Source of the DNA: Burkholderiaceae bacterium
GTDB taxonomy: Bacteria > Pseudomonadota > Gammaproteobacteria > Burkholderiales > Burkholderiaceae_C
Direction of reading: 5' to 3'
Assembly (NCBI GenBank): GCA_919902775.1
Contig: CAKKRJ010000006.1
Span: 1-64,000, forward strand
DNA length: 64,000 bases
Positions within the stretch are counted from its first letter, which is position 1. Each line of letters starts with the position of its first letter. Shown here one piece after another: positions 1-7,796 of the stretch. A model generated the notes under the pieces. That model saw only the letters and a list, made by a program, of their open reading frames with translations, was not told the DNA's origin and made no database searches. The position numbers and the translations under genes are program-made.

Positions 1-72
1 TCCTCGACCTGGGCTCGAACCAGGGACCTACGGATTAACAGTCCGGCGCTCTACCGACTGAGCTATCGAGGA
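1..72 (-). tRNA. tRNA-Asn (GTT), 3' end cut by window edge
   Basis: Read on the minus strand the sequence folds as a tRNA. The acceptor 5' arm TCCTCGA pairs with TCGAGGA, the D-arm contains AGCTCAGTCGGTAGAGC, the anticodon loop is CTGTTAATC (anticodon GTT, Asn), and the T-arm contains GGTTCGAGCC. The discriminator base and CCA end would lie left of position 1, so the gene is complete except for its last base or bases. Confidence 0.95.
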
Positions 73-99
73 ATAGCTTTGAATTATAGAGAGATTTTT

Positions 100-148
100 G
101 GCCTCTTTTGAGAGGAGGCGCAAGATTTTTTAAAAATCTTGTCGCCTC
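100..148. terminator. long inverted repeat between tRNA-Asn and the TonB receptor gene
   Basis: GAGGCG followed by CAAGATTTTT pairs with AAAAATCTTG followed by CGCCTC, giving a near-perfect stem (115-148) with one bulged T. A smaller hairpin (CCTCT/AGAGG) lies beside it at about 103-117. It sits directly after the receptor stop codon at 153, so transcription termination of that gene is the likely role. The U-rich stretch is inside the stem rather than after it, so the mechanism is uncertain. Confidence 0.55.
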
Positions 149-152
149 GATT

Positions 153-2318
153 TCAGAAGCTCGCTTTCACCCCCATGCGCAGCGTCCTGGGGGCCCCTGG
201 GTACAAATAGTAATGGCCGAATTGCTTGGGCGCTTCACGCCAGTAATGGTGGTCGGCCAGGTTGTCGACGGCCAAGGTCCATTGGGTTCGTGTGCCACTG
301 ATGCGTGTGTCGTAATGTGCAGCGAAATCCAGCGTCGTCCAGCTGGGCAGGTTGATGCGGCCATCCTCGGTCACGCGGCGAGCGCCTTCATGGATCAAGC
401 GCAAACTGGTGCGCAAGCCGGGCACATCGGCAAAGCGGTATTGGGCCATGGCACGCAGGGTGTAGTTGGGCACGTTGAGTGGCGTGGACCCATTCAAGTC
501 CGTGTTGATTGATGTGCCTGAGATGCGTGCGTGAATCCATTGCATCTGGCCTGCAAGCAGCCACTGTTGTTGGTGCCATTGGAGTCCCGCATCCAGACCG
601 CTGTGCGTTTGAGTGCCATCGACGATGCGTTCACCCGCGTAGTCGTATGCCAAGGGGCGTGCGATATGAAACAGTGCCGTATTCCAGCTCAGTGCATGGC
701 CAACTTGGCCTTTGGCACCCAGTTCAGCCTGCTTGCTTCGTTGGACGCCCAAAAACTGACCCGCATTGGCATAGTTGGCGTTGTTGGGGGCCGCGAACAA
801 TTCGACCCCCTCGCCATAGGACGCGTAGACCGTTGACCCGTTGATGGTCTCGTGTGAAAGCGCAAGCCATGGCGTGGTGAATCCGGTGTTTTGGTTTTTG
901 GGGTTCGGGTTGGAAGGATCGAGTGAGACGGTGTTGCGATCACTTTGGGTATGGCGCAGTCCGAACCATGCAGACGTCTTGGCAGAAAGTTCCAGCCGAT
1001 CTGTCGCGGACAATTCGGTGCTGTACTCGCTGCGGTTGGTGTTGGGGTAGGTCTGGTCCAGCACTTGAACCGGGACAGCACTGCCGTAGGCAGCGCTGGT
1101 GCCCGCATAGCTGTAGAGCTGTGTCGGTTGAAGTCGGTCGAGTTGGCGACTTCGTTGTGCACTGAATGTGACGTGGTGTTTCAGACCTGCAAGTTGCAAC
1201 TGCCCGGCCAGACTGGTCTGCAGAGCCTCTGTCCGCCGTTGTTCGTTTTCACTTCGGTAGTCGTAGACATCGAAACTGCCGTCGGCATAAAAGCGGTCAC
1301 AGAGACCACCGCAACCGAAAGCAAAGGCAAGGCGGTCGTCGGTGTTCAGTCGTTGGGCACCGTATTGCGTGCTCCATAGCCATCCTTGACCGATGGCTTG
1401 CTTGAAGCGGATCGAACCCGTTGTTGCTGCAAAAATGCCTGGCAAGGACCACGACTGACGCGTCAGGTTGGTTGTTGCATCAACCACAGGCGGAAGACCC
1501 GTTGCACCTTCCCACAAGCTGTAACCATTCACACCCAACTGTTGGCGTTCGCTGCGCTCGATCTCCCATTCCAGTTTGCTGTCGGGGCTGATGCGCCAGT
1601 CCATGGCCAGGGCCCACAGGTGGCGGTGGCCTGTGGTGTTGCGGGTGTACGGGTCCAGGTCTTCGTAGGCCGCATTGAAGCGGTAGCCCAGAGCCTGGTC
1701 CTGGCCAAATCGGCCGCCCAGGTCCAGACCGATGCTGCTGCTTTGGCCGGGGCCATAGCTGGCGCTGACCGAGCGGATGGTCTCGTCCTTGGCCGATGGG
1801 GGGCGCTTGACCACGTAGTTGACCAGGCCGCCTGGTGCGCTGGTGCCTGCCTGGATGCCGCTGGTGCCTTTGAACAGCTCAATGCGTTCCTTGTTGTCCA
1901 TGGGGATCATGGTCTCGGCAGAGATGGGCAGGCCTTCGCGGCGGTAGTTGTAGCGGTTGTCCAGCGTGTAGCCGCGCACGCTGAGCATGTCCCAATAGGC
2001 GGGTGAGTTGTAGCTGTCGGTCACGCTGGCGTCCAGGTGCAAGGCATCGGACACGCGTTGGGCGCCGATATCTTGCAGGGTTTGCTGGTCAAAGGCGACC
2101 GCGCTGAAGGGGGCTTTGCCCAGCGGCACATCGCCAAAGCCACTGACCTGTGAGGGCACGGTGTCGGTGATGGTGATGGTGCTGTTGGTCAGGCTTTGCG
2201 CATGCGCATGGCCCAGCGCAAGCAGGGTGATGGCACGGGCCATGTGGCTGGCACGAAATGTAAAACGGTCAGACGACCGGTTGGCGCAAGATGAAAAGAA
2301 TGGCGAAAAAAATGCCAT
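153..2318 (-). CDS. TonB-dependent outer-membrane receptor, siderophore-receptor type, TPP-riboswitch controlled
   Basis: A 721-residue outer-membrane receptor. A signal peptide ends near HAHA at residues 37-40. A possible TonB box (TITITDTVPS) lies at about 47-56. The plug domain spans about 62-172, with the conserved stretch IELFKGTSGIQAG and then APGGLVNYVVKRP. The rest is a 22-strand-type barrel ending in a C-terminal Phe (VKASF). The ATG at 2318 has AGGA eight bases upstream; an internal ATG at 2243 would give a shorter, conventional signal peptide. By sequence type it resembles ferric-siderophore receptors, but a TPP aptamer in its leader points to uptake of thiamin or a thiamin precursor or conjugate. 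The substrate is inference. There is no STN domain and no linked TonB/ExbBD. Confidence 0.9.
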   Translation of the reverse strand: MAFFSPFFSSCANRSSDRFTFRASHMARAITLLALGHAHAQSLTNSTITITDTVPSQVSGFGDVPLGKAPFSAVAFDQQTLQDIGAQRVSDALHLDASVTDSYNSPAYWDMLSVRGYTLDNRYNYRREGLPISAETMIPMDNKERIELFKGTSGIQAGTSAPGGLVNYVVKRPPSAKDETIRSVSASYGPGQSSSIGLDLGGRFGQDQALGYRFNAAYEDLDPYTRNTTGHRHLWALAMDWRISPDSKLEWEIERSERQQLGVNGYSLWEGATGLPPVVDATTNLTRQSWSLPGIFAATTGSIRFKQAIGQGWLWSTQYGAQRLNTDDRLAFAFGCGGLCDRFYADGSFDVYDYRSENEQRRTEALQTSLAGQLQLAGLKHHVTFSAQRSRQLDRLQPTQLYSYAGTSAAYGSAVPVQVLDQTYPNTNRSEYSTELSATDRLELSAKTSAWFGLRHTQSDRNTVSLDPSNPNPKNQNTGFTTPWLALSHETINGSTVYASYGEGVELFAAPNNANYANAGQFLGVQRSKQAELGAKGQVGHALSWNTALFHIARPLAYDYAGERIVDGTQTHSGLDAGLQWHQQQWLLAGQMQWIHARISGTSINTDLNGSTPLNVPNYTLRAMAQYRFADVPGLRTSLRLIHEGARRVTEDGRINLPSWTTLDFAAHYDTRISGTRTQWTLAVDNLADHHYWREAPKQFGHYYLYPGAPRTLRMGVKASF

Positions 2319-2408
2319 GACGTTTTTCCTATAACGTTATGGCAGGTCGGCTGGCTGGGAACGTGACGCGCCCGTCGAGATGAGTTCTTCGGGCACTGTT
2401 CTTTGGAC

Positions 2409-2491
2409 TAGCTTCCCTGCGCGAGGATTACCTCAATCAGGTTCAAAGGGACTTTCTCAGTCGAAGACCTCACGGCCCTCAACACCCCTAG
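2409..2491 (-). promoter_or_regulatory. TPP riboswitch (THI element)
   Basis: On the minus strand the element carries the conserved THI-box blocks in order: TAGGGGTG (2490-2483), CTGAGA (2460-2455), CCCTTTGAACCTGAT (about 2450-2436), a TAATCC segment, and GCAGGGAA (2420-2413), closed by CTAG/CTAG outer pairing. These match the thiamin pyrophosphate aptamer family. It lies about 90 bases upstream of the receptor start at 2318 and in the same orientation. The intervening leader holds a GCCCG/CGGGC hairpin and an ATAACGTTAT palindrome just before the ribosome-binding site, either of which could be the expression platform. Confidence 0.93.
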
Positions 2492-2496
2492 CGAAT

Positions 2497-2516
2497 GCGC
2501 CGCAAAGCTGCGGCGC
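2497..2516. terminator. perfect 8-bp hairpin after the ferredoxin reductase gene
   Basis: GCGCCGCA and TGCGGCGC form a perfect 8-bp stem with a 4-base loop, 10 bases beyond the reductase stop codon and just before the riboswitch. There is no T-run on the minus side, so intrinsic termination is not assured; it may simply insulate the riboswitch transcript. Confidence 0.4.
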
Positions 2517-2526
2517 GGTATGGATT

Positions 2527-3564
2527 CTATGCGATGCCCAGCCGCTGGTGCAGCAAGGTGGATGTGGTCGTGTACTGCAGCAGGGCCTTTTCTGTCGGGC
2601 GCAGCAGCGCCACGGCGCCAAAGGCCGCCAGCGTGGCTTCATGGAAACCGCACAGGATCAGCTTCTTTTTGCCAGGGTAGGTGTTGATGTCACCGACCGC
2701 AAAAATGCCGGGCTCCGAGGTGGCAAAGGTTTCGGTGTTGACCACCAGTTGCTTGCGTTCCATGGCCAGGCCCCATTGCGCCACGGGCCCCAATTTGGGC
2801 GACAGGCCCAGGCAGGTTTGCAGTACGTCAAGCGCCAGCGGTTCGTTCTCCCCTTGCGGGTTGAGCAACTCCAGCGCTTGCAGGCGGCCATGCTCGGCAT
2901 GCCAACCGGTCGGTTGACCTGCCACAAAGCGCATGCGCCCATCGGCGCAGGCCTGGCGCATTTGGGCGATCAGTTCCGGCGTGGCGCTGAATTGGTCGCG
3001 TCGGTGCAGCAGGGTGACGCTGGCGGCCGCTTGTGGCCCCGCACTGGCGTCCAGGCAGGTTTGCAAAGCGGTATCGCCGTCACCGGCCACCACCAGGTGC
3101 AGGCCTGCCCAGCGCGCGGGGGCGGGGTGTTCGGCAAACACCTGTGTGCCGTCAAACGCTTCCAGGCCATCGAGCACCATGCGGCGTGGCACAAAAGCGC
3201 CCACACCTGCGGCAATGAAGACGCTGGAGGCCAGAAAAGTCAGGCCGGTGTCGGTGCTGATGTGCAGGCGCTGATCGGCCTGGCGCGCGATGCGGCTGAC
3301 CTGCTGGCCCAAGTGAAGGGCGGGCTTGAACGGCGCGATTTGCTGCTGCAACCGTTCGACCAGTTCGCTGCCGGTGCAAAAGGGGATGCCGGGAATGTCG
3401 TAAATGGGTTTGCCCGCGTACAGTTCGGCGCACTGGCCGCCCACATGGGGCAAGGCGTCGATGACGTGGGCGTGGATGCCTTGCAGCCCAAGCTGAAACA
3501 CCTGAAACAGGCCGACCGGGCCTGCGCCAATGACCAGCGCTGTGGTGTCGATGGGTGAGGTCAT
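2527..3564 (-). CDS. ferredoxin/flavodoxin--NADP+ reductase, thioredoxin-reductase-like (type 2)
   Basis: A 345-residue two-dinucleotide-domain flavoprotein. The FAD motif GAGPVG is at residues 13-18, followed by HVGGQCAELYAGKPIYDIPG, characteristic of the TrxR-like ferredoxin-NADP reductases. The NADPH motif GDGDTA is at 161-166. The C-terminal FAD-binding stretch AVGDINTYPGKKKLILCGFHEA is split here as AVGDINTYPG then KKKLILCGFHEA. The CxxC redox pair of true thioredoxin reductase is absent. It lies 58 bases downstream of the ferredoxin gene fdxA and in the same direction, so FdxA is the obvious partner. A T-tailed hairpin in its leader suggests partial separation from fdxA transcription. 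It is soluble and cytoplasmic. Confidence 0.88.
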   Translation of the reverse strand: MTSPIDTTALVIGAGPVGLFQVFQLGLQGIHAHVIDALPHVGGQCAELYAGKPIYDIPGIPFCTGSELVERLQQQIAPFKPALHLGQQVSRIARQADQRLHISTDTGLTFLASSVFIAAGVGAFVPRRMVLDGLEAFDGTQVFAEHPAPARWAGLHLVVAGDGDTALQTCLDASAGPQAAASVTLLHRRDQFSATPELIAQMRQACADGRMRFVAGQPTGWHAEHGRLQALELLNPQGENEPLALDVLQTCLGLSPKLGPVAQWGLAMERKQLVVNTETFATSEPGIFAVGDINTYPGKKKLILCGFHEATLAAFGAVALLRPTEKALLQYTTTSTLLHQRLGIA

Positions 3565-3576
3565 GGGCGGTGTCCA

Positions 3577-3600
3577 GAAAAAAGGCCGGAAATTCCGGCC
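3577..3600 (-). terminator. intrinsic terminator between fdxA and the reductase gene
   Basis: On the minus strand GGCCGG-AATTT-CCGGCC is followed at once by TTTTTTT. This is a classic Rho-independent terminator. It lies after the fdxA stop (3623) and only about a dozen bases before the reductase ATG (3564), so it is also part of the reductase leader. Confidence 0.8.
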
Positions 3601-3622
3601 GTGTGCTGCATGGGGGGAGCGG

Positions 3623-3952
3623 TCAGCGGATCAGTTGGGACAGTTTGCCGGTTTTGTCTTTCCACTGCTCGGCGTCGGCCATGGGGGCCTTGCGCTTGGT
3701 GATGCTCTTCCAGCCGGGCAGCAAGGCCAATTCGGCGTTGACCTTGGTCATGTGCTGCTGGTCGGCAGGCAGGTCTTCTTCGGCATAAATGGCGTTGACG
3801 GGGCACTCGGGGATGCACACCGCGCAGTCGATGCACTCATCGGGGTCGATGGTGAGGAAGTTGGGGCCTTCGCGGAAGCAATCCACCGGGCAAACGTCCA
3901 CACAGTCGGTGTATTTGCACTGGATACAGGATTCGGAAACAACGTGGGTCAT
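3623..3952 (-). CDS. fdxA: ferredoxin FdxA, 7Fe [3Fe-4S][4Fe-4S] type
   Basis: A 109-residue ferredoxin of the long FdxA type. The first cluster region is C9-x2-C12-x4-C17-x3-C21-P; the second is C40-x2-C43-x2-C46-x3-C50-P. A further Cys lies at 25. The C-terminal extension of about 55 residues (ending [10 protein letters not shown]) is typical of FdxA proteins. The ATG at 3952 (MTHVVSESC) is chosen because all family members start this way; a frame open 14 codons further upstream lacks similarity. It is a soluble electron carrier. Its neighbours are a ferredoxin-NADP reductase downstream and the sulfate assimilation operon upstream, so it may feed CysI; that is inference. Confidence 0.93.
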   Translation of the reverse strand: MTHVVSESCIQCKYTDCVDVCPVDCFREGPNFLTIDPDECIDCAVCIPECPVNAIYAEEDLPADQQHMTKVNAELALLPGWKSITKRKAPMADAEQWKDKTGKLSQLIR

Positions 3953-4107
3953 GATGGACTCGAAATAAAGAGGGGCGCATGCGGATTTGCGCAAACGGGC
4001 ATTTTAAGGGAGATCGGTCTGGGCTATGGGAGCGAGCCCCTTCTTACGCAGGGGTTTGGCGCGGCGTGCTTTTGGCCGCAGGGACGGGCTTCCAGGTTTC
4101 GTTTTTT

Positions 4108-4160
4108 GTGGGAGGTCGCCCCTGCGGCCGAAGCATTCGCGCGCGGGGGCGCGCTCCTAC
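4108..4160. repeat. REP-like inverted pair, family A (left of cysN)
   Basis: Two copies of one palindromic unit in opposite orientation. The forward copy, 4108-4132, begins GTGGGAGGTCGCCCCTGC and ends GGCCGAA. The reverse copy, 4134-4160, ends GCGCGCTCCTAC, which is the complement of GTAGGAGCGCGC. Other family A copies are at 5469-5545, 33383-33407 and 36697-36722. The rest of the 220-base gap between fdxA and cysN shows nothing else I recognise. Confidence 0.8.
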
Positions 4161-4173
4161 AGGATTCGGGTCG

Positions 4174-5454
4174 TCAATTGACCAACACTGCCCCCGAGGT
4201 CTTGTGGCTGGCCGTGTCTACCAGGACCAGGGCGCCCAGGATGCGCGACTGCGCAAACGGCAGCGTGACCAAGGGCTCTTGCAGGGCCAGGGTGACGTGG
4301 CCGATGGCGTTGGGCGCCAGCTCGGTCGCTTCTTCTTCGGCCAGGGTGTTCACGTCCAGGCGGTGCACCACGCGCTGCACTTTGACCTTGACCCAGCGGT
4401 GCCCGTGCAGCGCCCAGTACAGGCGGCCGGCCACCAGGGGCTCGTCGTCCATCCAGGCGATGGTGGTGCTCAGCTGGCGCTGGCCATCAGGCGCGCCTTC
4501 GGCGGCGAGCAGCCAGTCGCCACGCGAGACGTCCACTTCACGGTCGAGCACGATGCCGGCACTGTGTCCGGCGGCCTTGTTTTGCGGTTGGCGGGTGGCC
4601 GACAGCACTTGCGAGACCACAGCAGTCTGGCCACTCGGGAACACTTTGATGGTTTGGCCTGGCTCGATGCTGCCCGTGGCCACGCGGCCCCAGAACACGC
4701 GGCGGCCCTGGGTGGTCACGCCGGAATCGTGGAACTTTTCGACCCACTGCACCGGGAAGCTGAACGCCACATCGGTTTCTGCTGGTGTGACCGGCAGCGC
4801 TTCGAGGATGCTGAGCAGGCTGGGGCCGGTGTAGCCGCACCAGTCCGGCTGGTCGTTGTTTTCAGTGGTCACCACGTTCCAGCCCTTGAGCGCCGACACG
4901 GGCACCATGGCGGTGACGGTGATGCCGGCTTCCTTGGCGAACTTCTCCAGGGCCCCAGCGATGTTTTGGTAGGCCACAGTGGCGTCGGCCACGGCATCAA
5001 GCTTGTTGATGGCGAACACGATGGACGGCACGCGCAGCAGTTTGACCAGCAGCGAATGGCGGCGGGTTTGCGGCAGCAGCTGCAGATCGGGGTTGGCCCA
5101 ATCGAGCTTGATCGCATCGACCAGCACCACGGCGGCGTCGGCGCTCGATGCGGCAGTGACCATGTTGCGGGTGTATTGCTCGTGGCCCGGTGCGTCACCG
5201 ATGATGAACTTGCGCGCTTCGGTGTTGAAGTAGCGGTAGGCCACGTCGATGGTGATGCCTTGCTCGCGCTCGGCGCTCAAGCCGTCGGTCAGCAAAGCCA
5301 GGTCGGTCTCGCCCGAGCGCTGCACGCCCGCCAGGTGGTCTTGCAGCACGGCCTTGGTGTCGACCAGCAGGCGGCCAATCAACGTGCTCTTGCCGTCGTC
5401 GACCGAGCCGCAGGTGATGAATTTGAGGGCGGAAAAATGGTTTTCGTTGTGCAT
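4174..5454 (-). CDS. cysN: sulfate adenylyltransferase subunit 1 (GTPase) CysN
   Basis: A 426-residue GTPase subunit of ATP sulfurylase. It couples GTP hydrolysis to APS formation by CysD. Translation-factor GTPase motifs are clear: G1 GSVDDGKST at residues 16-24, G3 DAPGH at 87-91 and G4 NKLD at 150-153, followed by two beta-barrel domains. There is no CysC (APS kinase) fusion. It lies downstream of cysD with a 106-base gap that contains a REP-like pair; a second pair lies just beyond its stop. The minus-strand order is tauE-cysI-DUF934-cysH-cysD-cysN. Confidence 0.95.
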   Translation of the reverse strand: MHNENHFSALKFITCGSVDDGKSTLIGRLLVDTKAVLQDHLAGVQRSGETDLALLTDGLSAEREQGITIDVAYRYFNTEARKFIIGDAPGHEQYTRNMVTAASSADAAVVLVDAIKLDWANPDLQLLPQTRRHSLLVKLLRVPSIVFAINKLDAVADATVAYQNIAGALEKFAKEAGITVTAMVPVSALKGWNVVTTENNDQPDWCGYTGPSLLSILEALPVTPAETDVAFSFPVQWVEKFHDSGVTTQGRRVFWGRVATGSIEPGQTIKVFPSGQTAVVSQVLSATRQPQNKAAGHSAGIVLDREVDVSRGDWLLAAEGAPDGQRQLSTTIAWMDDEPLVAGRLYWALHGHRWVKVKVQRVVHRLDVNTLAEEEATELAPNAIGHVTLALQEPLVTLPFAQSRILGALVLVDTASHKTSGAVLVN

Positions 5455-5468
5455 GGTGCTTGTTTTTT

Positions 5469-5545
5469 GTAGGAGCGCGCCCCTGCGCGCGAATGGGTTG
5501 TGTGAGTCTTGGGCGCTGATTCGGTCGCGGGGGGCGACCTCCTAC
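5469..5545. repeat. REP-like inverted pair, family A (between cysD and cysN)
   Basis: The forward unit 5469-5495 begins GTAGGAGCGCGCCCCTGC and ends GCGCGAATG. The reverse unit 5520-5545 ends GGCGACCTCCTAC. The two are head-to-head with a 24-base spacer, the same arrangement as the pair at 4108-4160, so cysN is bracketed by two pairs. Position inside an operon suggests an effect on mRNA stability or on relative CysD/CysN output (inference). Confidence 0.8.
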
Positions 5546-5560
5546 AGAGAGAGGTTCAAT

Positions 5561-6490
5561 TCAGAAATAGCCATCCTTCTTGCGCTTCTCCATCGAAGCC
5601 TCGGACGTCTTGTCGTCCATGCGGGTCGCGCCGCGCTCGCTCACATCGGCGGCCAGCGTTTCGATCACGATCTGCTCGGGCGTGGCCGCGTCGCTTTCCA
5701 CCGGGCAGGTGCAGGTGATGTCGCCCACGGTGCGGAAACGCACGTCGCGCACCACGACTTCTTCGCCGTCTTTGGGTGGCGTGAGTTCGGTCACCGGCAC
5801 CAACAGGCCACGGCGGTCCACCACCTCGCGCTTGTGCGTGTAGTAAATCGACGGCAAGGCGATCTGTTCACGGGCAATGTACTGCCACACGTCCAGCTCG
5901 GTCCAGTTGGAAATAGGGAACACGCGGAAGTGCTCGCCAGGTTGCAAGCGGGTGTTGAACAGCGTCCACAGCTCGGGGCGCTGGGCCTTGGGTTGCCATT
6001 GGCCAAAGCTGTCGCGGTGGCTGAAGATGCGCTCTTTGGCGCGGGCCTTTTCTTCGTCACGGCGCGCACCGCCAATCAGCGCGTCAAAGCGGAATTCTTC
6101 GATGGCTTCGAGCAGCGTCACCGATTGGTGCACATTGCGGCTCTCGCCCGGGTGGGCCAGGCGCACGGTGCCGCGCTTCATCGAGTCTTCCACGTTGCGC
6201 ACGATCAACTCGGCGCCCAATTCCTTGGCGCGCGCATCGCGAAAGTCCGTCACTTCTTGGAAGTTGTGCCCGGTGTCGATCATCAAGAGCGGGTAGGGAA
6301 TGCGGCCTGCGCCAAAGGCCTTTTCTGCGCACTTGAGCATGACCAGCGAATCCTTGCCACCCGAAAACAGCAAAGTGGGGCGCTCAAAAGCGGCGGCAAC
6401 TTCGCGCAGGATGAAGATGGTTTCTTCTTCCAGCGCGTCCAGGTGGCTGTTGCTCAGGGTGTGCAACTCGGTTTGTGTCATGGCGTTCAT
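5561..6490 (-). CDS. cysD: sulfate adenylyltransferase subunit 2 CysD
   Basis: A 309-residue catalytic subunit of ATP sulfurylase (sulfate + ATP to APS + PPi). The PP-loop SGGKDS is at residues 43-48. The conserved C-terminus runs RMDDKTSEASMEKRKKDGYF, a family hallmark. The ATG at 6490 (MNAMTQTELH) is preceded by a GAGAGA stretch and gives the usual CysD length; the frame stays open 48 codons upstream but that part lies in a palindromic spacer and resembles nothing. It is separated from cysH by 155 bases holding a large inverted repeat. Confidence 0.95.
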   Translation of the reverse strand: MNAMTQTELHTLSNSHLDALEEETIFILREVAAAFERPTLLFSGGKDSLVMLKCAEKAFGAGRIPYPLLMIDTGHNFQEVTDFRDARAKELGAELIVRNVEDSMKRGTVRLAHPGESRNVHQSVTLLEAIEEFRFDALIGGARRDEEKARAKERIFSHRDSFGQWQPKAQRPELWTLFNTRLQPGEHFRVFPISNWTELDVWQYIAREQIALPSIYYTHKREVVDRRGLLVPVTELTPPKDGEEVVVRDVRFRTVGDITCTCPVESDAATPEQIVIETLAADVSERGATRMDDKTSEASMEKRKKDGYF

Positions 6491-6548
6491 TCGGTTCTCT
6501 CGTAACTCAATGCTATGTTCAGGTGTGTCCAACGACGTTTGACGTGGT

Positions 6549-6636
6549 GTGTGACGGGTTCGGGGGTGCAGGGGGCGACGATGTGTGGCGCGTAGCGACT
6601 TCTGAGGAGCCCGCTGTGCCCCCGAGCCCGTCACAC
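6549..6636. repeat. large imperfect palindrome in the cysH-cysD spacer
   Basis: Arms 6549-6566 and 6619-6636 (GTGTGACGGG...TCGGGGG against CCCCCGAG...CGTCACAC) match at 17 of 18 positions with a 52-base interior. The interior (GGGGGCGACGATGTG, GGCGCGTAGCGACTTCTGAG) resembles the interior of the palindrome at 38820-38901 read on the opposite strand. It looks like a member of a dispersed intergenic repeat family rather than a simple terminator. Confidence 0.65.
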
Positions 6637-6645
6637 ATCACACGC

Positions 6646-7404
6646 TCAAGACTTGACGTGCAGCCCACACTCCTTGGCCGTTTCGTCTTCCCACCACCAA
6701 CGGCCAGCGCGGAACTCCTCGCCCAGGCTGATGGCGCGGGTGCAGGGCGCGCAGCCGATGCTGGGGAAAAATTGGTCGTGCAGCGGGTTGTAGTCCACCT
6801 TGTTCTCGGCGATGTAATGCCACACATCGCCCCAGGTCCATTTGGCCAGCGGGTTGAATTTGCTCAGGCCCTTGGTGGTAACTTCGCTGTCGTCTTGCAA
6901 CGGCACCTCGGCGCGGGCGCTGGACTGCTCTTGGCGCAGGCCAGTGACCCAGGCGCGTTGGCCTTTCAGGGCGCGGGCCAGCGGCTCCATCTTGCGGATG
7001 CCGCAGCATTCCTTGCGCAGGTCGATGCTTTGGTAGATCGCGTCCTGGCCTTTGTGGCGCACGAACTGGATCACCGATTCTTGCACCGGGCGCAGCACGT
7101 TGATCGGGGCACGCGAATGCGCCTGGGTGCGCTCCAGCAGGGCCAGGGTTTCGGTGTGCAGTGCGCCGGTTTCCAGCACAAACACCGGGATGTCCAGCTG
7201 CAGGTGGTTGATGAGGTGGGTGATCACCACGTCTTCTGCGCCCAGGCTGGATGCCTGCGTCACGGGCTGGAATTCGGCCGCCGCACGCCGCAGCAGGCTT
7301 TCGGTCTCGGCCAGTTTGACGGCAAAGTCCGTGCTGGCTTTGGCGTTCAGCGTGGTGGCTTTGGTCGGGGCGCCGCGGGAGGAAATCAAGGAGGAAGTCA
7401 TCAT
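6646..7404 (-). CDS. cysH: assimilatory adenylyl-sulfate (APS) reductase, [4Fe-4S] type, CysH
   Basis: A 252-residue PAPS/APS reductase-family enzyme giving sulfite. The paired cysteines C133-C134 (KECCGIRKMEPL) and C218-C221 (IGCAPCTRAIS) are the cluster ligands that mark APS-reducing enzymes. The C-terminal ECGLH (catalytic Cys 246) is present. The substrate is therefore APS, which fits the absence of an APS kinase gene. Its ATG overlaps the stop of the DUF934 gene (ATGA at 7401-7404), indicating translational coupling. Reductant is expected to be thioredoxin or glutaredoxin. Confidence 0.93.
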   Translation of the reverse strand: MMTSSLISSRGAPTKATTLNAKASTDFAVKLAETESLLRRAAAEFQPVTQASSLGAEDVVITHLINHLQLDIPVFVLETGALHTETLALLERTQAHSRAPINVLRPVQESVIQFVRHKGQDAIYQSIDLRKECCGIRKMEPLARALKGQRAWVTGLRQEQSSARAEVPLQDDSEVTTKGLSKFNPLAKWTWGDVWHYIAENKVDYNPLHDQFFPSIGCAPCTRAISLGEEFRAGRWWWEDETAKECGLHVKS

Positions 7405-7778
7405 AGGGCCTCGGCAAAGTGTGGCGGGGTTCCCACCGCAGAGCCTTGGTAGAAGCCTGCGAAACGGTCGAATTGGCGTTGGGCGGCAGAGGCGTCCACG
7501 CCTTCGCGCAACACGGCCACGTCAAAACCGGTGCGCTCCATTTGCACCAGTTGGTCAATCAACACGTCTCCGGTGGCACGCAGCTCGCCCGCAAAGCCCA
7601 GACGGCGGCGCAGCAAGAAGGCCTGGCTGTAGGCGCGACCATCGGTGAATTTGGGGAACTGCAGGTCGATGCGGGTCACGCCGTTCAGGTCCAGGCTGCG
7701 TGGGTCCACGTCATTGGCCAGCGTGATGACGGCTGGCGATGCAAGGCTTTGGTGTTCTTGGGCGGTGATGATTTTCAT
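7401..7778 (-). CDS. DUF934 family protein of the sulfite reduction operon
   Basis: A 125-residue small soluble protein of the DUF934 family, which is characteristically encoded beside cysI and cysH in proteobacteria. The conserved middle reads FPKFTDGRAYSQAFLLRRRL and then GELRATGDVLIDQL. Biochemical role is not established; an accessory function for sulfite reductase is inferred only from constant gene neighbourhood. It starts 18 bases after the cysI stop and overlaps the cysH start by four bases. Confidence 0.88.
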   Translation of the reverse strand: MKIITAQEHQSLASPAVITLANDVDPRSLDLNGVTRIDLQFPKFTDGRAYSQAFLLRRRLGFAGELRATGDVLIDQLVQMERTGFDVAVLREGVDASAAQRQFDRFAGFYQGSAVGTPPHFAEAL

Positions 7779-7796
7779 GGTCTGTTTTCCCCGCGC

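Noticed and set aside
4174..5454. CysN-CysC fusion
   Set aside because: The protein ends after the GTPase barrels; no APS kinase P-loop follows.
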